Below, in pieces: positions 51,301-63,300 of a stretch of DNA of 64,000 bases. The stretch is from Serilophus lunatus (lineage: Eukaryota > Chordata > Aves > Passeriformes > Eurylaimidae): the NCBI GenBank assembly GCA_013399895.1, contig VXBA01000678.1, positions 62,001 to 126,000 on the forward strand, read 5' to 3'. The position numbers and the translations under genes were made by a program. How positions within the stretch are numbered: the stretch's first letter is position 1; the number at the start of each line of letters is the position of its first letter. The notes under the pieces were generated by a model, which worked only from the letters and a program-made list of their open reading frames with translations, ran no database searches and had not been told where the DNA came from.

Positions 51301-54300
51301 ATCAGGGGGGGAAAAAAAGAAACCAAAATTGTGTGTGTCGTCACAACATGTGTTACTTTTTATCCTCTAGTATGGAATTGTTGGCATCACATAGAAGCTT
51401 GTTGAGTATTCTTCTCATGGAATTTTTTTCATTCTTTTTTTCTTTTTAAACTCTCTCACAGCTTTTATTAAAACTACACTAGCACCAGCCAGAACAAAAG
51501 CACCTGGTCTGCCCAAGTGGATTGTGCCAACAACAGGTAGAGCTGCATTTTTTTGTTGGTTTGGGTTTTTTTTAACTTGTCTTTAAGAGACAGGAGTTGC
51601 GTTTCTTCAAGTCATGTTGAACCCTGAAAAATATTTTATTTTGTTTTATTACAAACTTAATTCCTCAGGGTACCTTGTGTAATTGCTGCTACTATATGTT
51701 ATATAATTCCTGAGGAATGTTATGAAATTACATTGACATTCAGTCTGTAAACTTTCAGATAGATTATTATGTGGTTGCTATTTACTAATGTTTTCTAGCC
51801 ATTCAGTCCAGAAAGATTACTGAAAAAGACTTCACTGAAAAGGGTCACCCAGTTTTCTGAGTCCAAGTCAGGAGTCTTGGTAGGAAAGCCTTAAAGCCAG
51901 GTGTCGTGCTAGCTACTATCTGTGCATGTGGTATGTTCACATCAGACCTATTTATATTCAGACCATACAGAATTTGGACTATGGAGTATTCAGGCTTGAA
52001 TACTTCAGCATCAAAAAATTCCAAATTCAGAGGAGAGTGAGAACTCCAATTTACGTATCTTTACACAAAGAGATGACATAAATATCTAACTACATCCATT
52101 AAAAATATGGATTTGCTTGGGGAAAAAAAATCCTCTTTCAGTTGTACTTGATTTTTCAATCCATTCAAAATAATGTTATTTGAGCTAATTGGTAACTAAT
52201 CCATAACTTTTTTATTCCATAAAACATGAATTTACTACATCAATACAAACACTGTCAGTTTTTCTAATGCAGTCAATGATTAATTGAATAATAATTTTGG
52301 GTTTCTTCATCAACTATGCAAATTTAAAATAATAAATAAATAAATAGCGTATTCGGAGCACACTTTTGGCTGCTCACCCCACCCATGACTAATAGTGCAA
52401 CTGTCCCATACCATTGCTCTCTGCTAGCTAGAGTCAGATAACCTGAACGATATACCACCTATTCTAAACAGTTTTTGTCTGTGTAATGTTCGTCAGTGGT
52501 AGCTCTGCCAATTTAATACCTGTTTCTTATCACAGAATGACTTGAACTACTCAATCCTGTACATGATTTTGAGAAGCCCATCATGCTTTTTGCTTAATGC
52601 TATTTTACATGCTAAAATGCTCCTCTCCATGTGCCCACCAGTTGCTGTTATTTCCACGCCTTTATCATAGTGCCTATTGCACTATTATAGAAGAGTCATA
52701 GCTTCATTGTGGTCAAAAGTCACCACCAGACTACTACTTACTGTGCATCCTATTCACTGGAAAAATAAATACTTTTTTTAGGAATTCTTATGTAAAATGA
52801 TACTTCCAGTAATATTTTCCATCGCCAAGTTAGAAAAGACTTTTTTTCACTAAGTTAAAGAAACATCCTGAAGATTTTATAACATTTTAAAATATCCAGA
52901 TGATTTTTGCATCTGGGGAAGTTCATTTCTTCTTCATGAAAATGTTTTTTGCTGTGGCTAGCTTATCAAAAGCCTTAACTTTTGGTCTAAGCTAATTAGA
53001 ATACTTCACTGGACTCTAAGGAGCAATATGTTTTCAGGTTTACCTTTAGATGTTTCGTCATTTGTTCTTTCTCTGAAGAACAGCACATTTACTGAAGAGC
53101 CATGACTACTCTGTTGTTTGAACACCTGTTTGAAATTTTAATTCTGGACTGGCACTGCTGTTGAATGCACTCCATTTCCTCCTCCTGACCAGGCTTATTA
53201 GCCTCAATGCAAAGATGTTTCACCACATGCAGAGAGTGCTTGGCAGCTGCAAGATAATAAGCACAGAATTTGTTTTTTCCAGCATCAGCACATGGGATTG
53301 TGGCTGGTTTCCTGTCAGGCTTTTCAATCTCCTGGCTAGCTGTAGTGCCAGGTGGCAAACCTGGCTGTGGAGAAGAGGCAGGGATTGCTTCCTCATGACT
53401 AGCATTCTTTTCAGCTTTTTGCTATGTTTTAGCCATTTTCTCTAGAATAAAATTTTATTGAGATGGCTTTTCATATTTGTCTTAGTGTGTGTAACTTATT
53501 TTACTGAGTTATTTTTTAATTTAATACCAACCATCTAAAAATTGCTCCTGATCTACTGAACTCATTGACAAATATCAGCAAACTTTGAGCAAAATTTCCA
53601 TTTCTCCTGTGAAAGAGAGAGAATTGGTTTTCATTATAATGGCCATTAACTTTGTCTCCTATTTTCATTTGATTTTTTAAACTATGGATGTATAGTTCTA
53701 GAGGAACTCAAGTATAGAAGTATTTTGGTTTATTTTATCAAGAGCATTTTTCCCAATATTTCCCTTAAAATGATCTAATGGTATTCAGACCTCATGAATA
53801 TTTCCAGGAAAAAATTTCGAAGTAAAAGAAGACACAAACAAACATGCAAGCAATACTTGTATTCTCATTTCTGTTAAAAGTTTGAATGAGTGTGCCAAGT
53901 TGAAATGCTTATAATAAGCAAGTTGAATCAACTAGAATAAGGCAAAGGCTATGATAAGTACAGCAAACTTTGATAATGCAGGTGCATTGTACGAAAACAA
54001 AAACTCTCAGGTAACTTTCAAGTTTATTGAAACATTCAAAATAAGAGATGTTGTCAACAGGGGAGTTTTGTGGTTTGGTCCTTAAATTTTGACTTATTTT
54101 TCATTACTATTTCACTAATGCAAGAACAGCAGTGCAAGTTTCTGAAAAGATAAAAAAAATATTTCTTCCATCTAGAAACATATACAATATTTTGTTCATT
54201 CCTAGCTGATACAACTCAGAAAAGATTGTGATTCTAAATTAGACTGTAAGAAGCACAGTAGGGATAGGCTTTTCTGTACACACTGTAACATGCAAAACTT

Positions 54301-57300
54301 AAGACTTTTACTGGATAAGTAGGTGATAAAGTGTGAATTAATTAACGTGCTACTACATTTTGCAGCAAGGAAGTAAGTCTCATTACTTTAAAGTAAATCA
54401 TTTATCATGTCCATGCTGTGAACTGTGAATTTGTAAGGTACACCCATCAAGAATGGCCAAATAGCAAAGTAACTGAAAAATTATCTCCCTCATGCCACTA
54501 AAATACTAGTGTAATGTCAAAACAGAGAAACATATTACAAACCTATGAAATCTTTAGTTGAAGTGATTTGATCATGTTGGAATAGTGTTGGAATTTGATA
54601 ATTAAGGGAATATTGAGATTTTTTTCAATATATTTATAGGATAGAATATATTTAGGATGTTTTCCCTTACATCATGAGCAAGAGCATGAGGTTTGGTTTT
54701 TTTTCCCAAAAATATGAAGTTGCAATATATCTTCTTACTCTACTGCTTATATATTTTTTATGAAGGAAATATTATTATTTTGTATATGGAAAGCATAATT
54801 TGACAGTCTGGCTGTACTACAAATACCAGCATGTGAAACAGTTGTTCTGTGCCGTGAGTTGTGTTGATCTTTTTAATGCCACTTATTTTATCTTTTTAAA
54901 AATATGTTTATATAACTTTCAAGTAGGACTTTCTCTCATATACAAATTGAGGTTTTTGTACACTTTGCCTTCAGTATTCCAAATACAGTGTATGTTTAGT
55001 TCAGGATTGCTCTAGCCACTTGATATGGAGGATGACCAAGGATCTTATGGAGATAAGGAGAACTTTGTCCTTTGCAAGAAACAACGGACATTTTTTCCAT
55101 GTACTGAAAAACTAGGATGTCCTCTGTACTCACCTTTCCACATATAATCTTGATTTAGCTCATCTGTTACCTCTTCATTTTATTAATTCTCTCTTTTATA
55201 TAGAGAGTTTTTTCAAAGAATGTTTAAAATCAAATTGCAAACTTTGTAGAAATTGATCATTTTCTACTTATTTGAATAAAAATACAATGGATAGCACTAA
55301 GTTATCAGTAAAAATATAAGTGGGCCATATATGTTGGTTTTGCATTTAATGTTACCTAGAGTTTGAAAATATGCAATATATAAGTATTCCATGACTTGTT
55401 GCCATGCTGTAGGGACTTATTCCATCTCTTTTTTTTCACAGATGACATATATACACCTGAGGATATTATCAGGCAAGTTGACGTGGATGTAGAAACACCT
55501 TTGGAATATATTGATACCTGGAAAAAGCCAATTTCTGGTAAGTTTAATAGAAGTAGGAAATATAGAAAATTTTAAACGTTATGAAAAATAAAAACACTGC
55601 CTTTTCTACACAAAGCACCAGGGATGGGCCACCCACAACTTCTCTGGGGAACCTTTTCCAGTGTCACACCATTCTTACAGTAAAGAATTTCTTCCTAACA
55701 CCTAATCTAAACCTATTTTCTTCCACTTTATATTTACTTATAATATCTAATATTAACCTACCCTTTTTCAGTTTAAAACTGTAACTCCTTGTCCTACCAC
55801 CACAGGCCCTGATGCAAAGTCTTTCTTCATTTCTCCCCTAAGACCACTTTAAATACCATTAAAAAAACCCTACCTAACTCTGAGAGTTTCTTCATAGGAG
55901 GAGTGTTCCAGACCTATGATCATTTCTGTGGCACTCCTATGGACTTGCTCCAACAGGTCCATTTTGTTGTATTGAAGACCCCAGATATGGATGTACTCCA
56001 GGTGGGGTCTCATGAGAGCAGAGGGGGAAAATCACCTCTCTCAACCTGCTGGTCACTCTTCTTGTGATGCAGCCCAGTATACAAATGCCTTTCTGGGCAG
56101 CAGGAGGAGCTGGCTTATGTCTAATTTTTCATCTACTAGTATCCTCAAGTCTATCTCTGAGGGACTGTTTTCATTCTATCTCTCATCTAGACTTAATGAG
56201 ACTGGTGATTGCCCCGACCCCGGTACAGGACCTTACACTTGGTCTTGATAAACTTTATGAGGTTTGCACTTCTTTAGTCTGCCAGGGTCCCTCTGAATGG
56301 CATCCCTTCCCTGCAGTGTGTCAACAGCAGCTTGGTGTCATCCACAGAAATGCTGTCCCTGTCATCGGTAAAGATATCTGTCCCAAGAGGCTGCACACCC
56401 TTCTCTTTCAGCAAGAGTGACTGAGTCAAGGAAGTAGATTCCTAGTTCCTAAAGAAGCCCTGAGATTAACTAAATCCCAATACTTCACCATGCTGTTGCC
56501 CTTGCAAGAATCTACATTATCAGAAAATCCATAAATTCTATTGTGTCTCCACACATTGGTAGTATCATAGACCATCACCCAAACCATTGTGGGAAGTAGT
56601 AGTGGAGATTCTTGTTTTTCCAGAGTGCAGTATAGTAAATTCGACTGTGATACACACACTAAATGTGATGCTTTGCCTTGAAGGTAACTGTGGCTGTTTT
56701 GTTGTTCAGGAAATACTTCAGAAACCACTTGCCAAGTCAATACTTGCACATTTTTACCCCATAAATATTGCAGAAAATCCCATTCCCTAATTACAGGCTG
56801 GGGGGAAAATAATGATGAACACTACCATGTAGTAGTATCAACGTCCAAAGGGAAAACAGAGCGGAGATATTCCTGTTTGTATATTGTAATATTTCTAAAA
56901 ATGCTCTCCTAAATGAGTCTTTGGATCTTTTCCCTTCTCGCCTACAGTCACTCTATTTATAGGGTAAACTAAGGTCTTATAGATAGGGCCTGAGGTACTC
57001 CATGTAGCCAGTAATTCAGTATCAGGCAACTTACATGTTTGTTGACATTGGCACTGTTATATGAACTATATTACTCTTGAGGATTTTCCCCTCTTAGGTA
57101 CAAGAAGCCTTTTGTTACATAAATGTGTTGCACATATCTTCTGTTTTTCCTTAAGAAAAGGAGGGCAGAGTTGAATAGTGGAAGAAAAATCTTTTCCTTT
57201 GCCTTTCCTTTGCACAGTAAAATCCTTGAAAATTGGCTAGAAAACACAGGAAAATTATTTGTAAGTATGAATTAAGAGGCTTAAGTTCTCCTTTTAGACC

Positions 57301-60300
57301 TCACTCTCAAAGGACCTAACCAGACAAATTTAATAGATAATAGAGTTGGTTGCTTCAGAAATTTCTGTCACAGTAACTGTCTTTAGCCATGCCGGTGCAT
57401 GAAGTGATAGTGACTTTCTTGATTTTTCACTTTTGAACAGTATAGGATTAAGTGTCCCCAATGATAATTTCTCTTATGTTACATTTTTTTGCTTCAAGGT
57501 TTGGGTGACTATTTCTACCAGTAAGAAAGTACAAGACACCACAGCTTTTGTGAGTAGGATAGTGAACATGTTTCCTAGTAGGCTGAGGTGGTGTTTATGG
57601 TGTGAAGACATATCTTTTTTGATGCCAAAAAATTACTGTTGACAGAAATGAGTAACTACATCGAAAGTGAATCGCTGAAACATTTGTACCAAATCCCAGA
57701 GGAGCTACATATTTTTAGAGTAAGCTTGGTTTAAAACTTCATGGCACACACCTCTCAAAGAATTCAAGGCTGAAAATACAACTCATTTCAGTTTCCAAAC
57801 TCACCTCTCCAGTTTTGATACTAAATCAGAAATGAGATGTTGTTTGAGAAGTCAGAATATAACTTGAAACAGGTCTCTGTTTTTATGGAATTTGAGGTTA
57901 AATAATTAGTAACACTGTTTTGTAATGTCATTCAGTAACTACATCACCTGGCTCTCAGCATCCACCTATACCTCCTGCCAGGCCTACACAAATGAGAAGA
58001 AAGCCTCTGCCTCCAAACACTGTGACTGGTAAACCAGGGAGTCCAGGTATTTTACCCTTTTCAGCATAAATATTTTACTATGTGTGAGATAATACTGACT
58101 AACTGGGTACAGGAGAATTTTGTATTATAGATTTCTTTAAACTTTGATGTCTCTAGGAACACACAGGGCTTTTGTCTTCTGACATAAACTCTATTTTTTC
58201 GGTTTTTTTCCTAACCTGGTTATGTCAAAATTGTCTGTAGTAAGGGAACTGAATCCAAAATACCACACTCCTAGTTATCCTTCAAGAAGATCAAACTGTC
58301 AAATATTTCATGCTTACAAATAGCACGTGTAACTACTTAATGGACATACTGGATGGGAGATACAGTCCCAAATGGTTATTTGTTAAGAAATTCTGCCACA
58401 TATATATGGCACATCCATTAACCACTGTAAATAGTGAGCTGATAGTCATCCAGAGAATTGTCTGCACTGGGAGATAGAGAGCTGAGTTAATTCTTGTGCA
58501 GAGTTTAGCTTGACTATTGTGATGAAGTATTCCAGCTTTTCAGTATATGCATAAGAGCCCACAGAAACTTTCATATTTCCTATTTTATTTTAATTTTGTT
58601 CTGAAGCAGATATTTAGTATCCACATATATGCTTTGTCTGTGGATTCTATATAAGAATTAATAGGCTCACTTTTTTCCAGATAGTCAGAAACTATCATCT
58701 CCTTATGCTTAGCATCATGACAAGTGCTTTCCTCTTCATGTTGGTCTCTGTAGTTCCCTGGAAATATAGAAGTCTTGACTCTACTGTATTTTCTGCTGTC
58801 TTTTGGTTTGTTTCATTTGGGACTTTGTGTGCCATTAAGGCACTAAATAAATCTTTAGTATTTTGTGCAACAAATGAGTAACAAGAATCTCCAAGCTAAC
58901 AGCAGAGCCAAGATTGAAATGTTGTGTCTGTACTTGTTGTTGATCTTGTAGTGTTTCCTTAGTAATAGCTACAACAAAACATAAGATATTGTTCAGTCTT
59001 AAACTGTAGCATAAAAAATGTTGATACATTTTGTTTTGCTTGTAATGGTGTCTATACAAATTTTCTCCACTGTCTAATTAATTTACCAGTATTATAAAAT
59101 TTCACTCTTTTTCCTTACACTGGAGGCCAGGTTATGTGGTATTCTGCAGTTACCATACCTTCCTAGGCTTTCAAGATGGAATAAATTGGTTAAATGATCT
59201 GGTTCTTCCTTGTGAGGCCAGTGGCAGATTTTCCTTCTTCTGTGTTTCCTTCTTCTTTATTTCCTAGTGTTTTATCCAGCTTAGTTTTAAACATTATAAT
59301 TTAGTTTCTTCTGGTTCCCTAGAGAGACAGGTCCACTGTACTAACAGGAAAAATTTGCCTAAATGTTCTTCTTGGATTTTTCCTGTCAGAATTCTGTCCT
59401 CTTTCTCATTAGCACTGTGATTAATTTCTTACTTGCATCTTTCTAACTCTTCCAGTGGATGAATATTATGGAAAGGTTTCTATGCAGACATTAAAAGTCT
59501 CCTGAATGTAAAAAAAAAGGAAACCAGAAAGTTCCAAAACCTTTGTGAAACTGGACTTTAGTGAGAATCTTTCAAATTTCCACTTTTTTCTTTATTAAGA
59601 AAGCATTAAAAAAATTAGTGGAAAGTAGGGATTTTTGTTCAACAGGGTCCTGCCTTTAGTCACCATGTTCTTCTGTGCCATATATGCACTGGAGATAACT
59701 ACATTATGTAGTTCCTGACTTTTTTGAGATTTCACAGTCCTGACATAATTATCTGGGATTATCTGCTTGTTTCATGAATTTAGATCTTGTCTTTTACAGC
59801 TATTTTGAAAGAAATCAAGACATCCATTACCATTGATAGTTTGCCTCTTAGAAGCCTGTTTTTTTATTCTGTGGTAACATCTGAGGAGTAAAAGTAATGT
59901 CACATAATCTAGCAAATTTTCTAAAATACTTGTTTAATTCTGGAAGATAATATTGCCTCTATCAGTCAGTTTCTGCCCAAACCTATGGCACTTACTACAG
60001 GAATGAGTTCAGAAAGAAAATTTTGCTCTCGGGTCATGTAGTGCTATAAATGTCAAAAATGTTTGACTTGATTGCATGTTCCTTACTTTCATTTGAAGTA
60101 TATTTCAGCGGAAGCTCCAGTACTGTTCTGTGGTTAAACTCATAATGCAGACGACAGTTAAGGCCTTGGTGTTTATTGTTACATATGTTCTAGCTCCAGT
60201 CTTGTTGATCTATGTGCTGTATTGAAAGCAGAAATTAAAGGATCTTACCTATATTTGAGTGAAGAATCTAAATTTCAGTTTCTGACTTGAGCTATTGTGT

Positions 60301-63300
60301 CTTGCAGCTCATGAAGTTTGCTCTTTTATTTAAGAGAAAGAAATGTCAGTGCTGGTCATTTTGCATCCTTTTACCAGTCTTTGTAGGATGGTTCTGTGCA
60401 TTAAACCAGGTTATATTTTATCTGACTGAAGTCCTCCAAGAAAATCTCAAAGTAGCAAAGTGTTTTCTTACTGATTTCAGAATTAGGTTATATCTGCAAT
60501 AAGCACAATTCAGAACTTTCCTAATTCCCCCTGGACGTTGTTGTATAAATTTTGAAGGATTACCATGGTTTAAATAAAAGAACTTGTAGCAGGAAGCAGT
60601 TGTCACAAATCTAAAAAGTACTGAATGCCTTGTTGCAACAAGTCTCTCTTCTGTCACTGTAGCTAAGCCTGCTGGACCAACACTGTCTGTGAGGACAGGA
60701 ACGTCGTATAAGACACCAACAGCTTTTGCAACTCCAGAGTATTATGGTAAGCATATTACGAAGAGTTCTGCTTTCTTTCTTTTCTTTTTTTTTCTTTTTT
60801 TTTTCTCTTTTTTTTTCCTTTTTTCTTTTCTCTTTTTTTTTTTCCTTTTTTTAATTTAATTTACATGGAATTTGCTTTTTTTTCTCCTTTCCTTCCCTTT
60901 CCTAAATTATATTGATGCATTATATATTTAATATAAGAAGCATTCAGTCTGGGGTGATTCTGTTTTCTTTCATGCATCTTATGAACTTTTCTAATTCGAT
61001 TGAGCTCATCCAGCTGTCTTCTGATACTGATCTTGATAACTGAGATTATGAAAGACCTTCCATTTGCTATTAATCTGTACATGCCTAATAGGCTTTCAAT
61101 ACTATTCAGTGGCAACTTAAACCTCTGCAGGGAGTAGATAAGGCACTTCTTTTCCTGAAAAGTTCTTTTTGCAAGGGATATAAATTCAAACTATTATTTG
61201 ATAGTGTTCCTCAGGGATGAGATATCCTCCTAGCTATCTGATCATTCTGCCACCATTCAAACAGGAAAAAATGTAATAGGGCAAACATAGAAGTTAGTTG
61301 GTAATTTGCCTTTTATAAAATTGAGAGTCGACTACAAGTCCAGACTTAAGACTCTACAAAGTTGCATGCAGTAAAACGTTTGGAGGAGAATGTGCTTAGA
61401 AATTTTGAGCCCAAATATACAAGTTTAAGTACATTATCATAAATTTTACTGTTTCTAATTTTCCTGAATTTATAGTAATGCTGAGATTCCTGTCTCCTTG
61501 TAGTGGTCATGAACTCACTGTGACCCTGAGTGCTCAGTAAAGCAAGCTGGATGCTAGATTGATTTATTTATAAATGTTATAAACGTATTGTACTTTGTCT
61601 ATTGAAATCCATTGCAGTATTTGTATCTAAAAGAAGATTCTGTTCAGTGTAGTAAGTAATTAATACAACACTGCTGTTGTGAATCCTGACTGCTTTAGCC
61701 CATTTTATTCACCAATGTGTTTGCCTTCAATTTCCGTCAAATTTTGTGGAAGTTCTACACTCCGGAGACAGGATTTGTGATTCCCTGGTTGATATTCTTA
61801 AAGAAGTTAATGTGCCAATGTAATAGTGCTATATATTCTAGGAATGTAAAACAAGGTCCAAGCTAAACAGCAAGTCCTGTGCAAAAAATCTTTTTTGAGA
61901 GGTCTAGAAAGCATTTTAAATATATATTGCATGAACTGAACCCAGCAGCAGTCATGAAGTTTGTAATTTTTATTATAGCTATCTTTATACTAGCAGGTAT
62001 GCACTTAATACCACAGGCAAAATGGAGTCACTAAAATGGGAAGGCAGCAAAAGTCTACTATGGAAGACCTTTATTGTGATTTAAAATGCCAAAGGAACTG
62101 TGAAATGCTGCAGTTCTAATACTGAAACTTCAAATTAATTGCAAATTATATCATAACTGTTTCCCACAGTTGATGCAACTGTCTTCAGCTCAAGTCCTAC
62201 ATCAGAAACAGATTCTTCAGGCAAACCAAGGTACCAAGGTAGGATGTTAATAGCTATGGTATTTTTATTTGGAGGGCTATATGAAGACTGATTTATTTTG
62301 CATCAATATTATCTTGTTTGGTTATTCAAAGTCCAAAATTTTATTTCATTTGATGTCATTTTGGTGGCAGATAGAGCTTTAGCATAAACCATCAACATTT
62401 TCTTGACTGAATTTTACTTCTCATTTTTTCCCTGCTACCATCTCCTAGTTTACAGTTTTGTGTACAAACACATTGTGGCTCTTCATGTGGGCTTTCAAGC
62501 ATGCTTGGACAGGTATTGTCCCCATAACAGTGCACCTTACCACACAGGATATCTACCTATCAAATATCACTTACTTCTTTTCCAGTAGTCAAGCTATTGC
62601 TGTTGAAGTATCTAGAGAGTTTAGCAAGGTGAGATAAAAGGAAGAAGTGCTTTTGTACAAAAATACGTTTCAGGATTTTTTTTTCCTTGAGCTAGTAAGA
62701 GATACTATGTTTCTGAAGTCACTGTTTTCCTTGCAAGAGCAGAGTTGTTTACAATAACTCTATTGTTTACAGCCAATAGAAATTTTATCCTTAGAACTAG
62801 TGTTAGAAAGCTTACTGAAGGCAGAGTACAAGACCTTTGCTTCAGAAAGTTTGCTTCAAGATGCTGTACCAAAGAAAATTGTTAAGACTTTGACAGTCAC
62901 TTTAGAAACTAGAAGTTTAATGATGCAAGTTTAAGGAGTCTGGACTAAACCTGCTATTACTTCTGTTGAAACAAAGTGTATGTAACCTCTTCATATTAAC
63001 ATACATCTCAAAAGCTGCGAGTTATAGTGTCATTTGACTATATAAAAAATAAAGTTGTCCCATTTTGTGACAGATTTTAATTCTTTAAAGCTTGACTATC
63101 ACCTGCTAATACCTTCAAAGTGATATTCCATCAGTGGTGACAATGAGGGGGGCCGAAGGCAGTGATTCCAGGTCTAAAAACAATAAATAAAATTTTAAAA
63201 AGCAACTTAATATTGAATCTATGGGTTTTATTCTGAAACATTTGTGTTTGACTTGTGAAGACTTTTACTTGGTACCCTGAGATGCGTGTTGTGAACTAGA

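Noticed and set aside
55991..56749. Open frames of 85-118 codons on both strands
   Set aside because: Most lie wholly or partly inside the CR1 fragment; not host genes and not an intact LINE protein.
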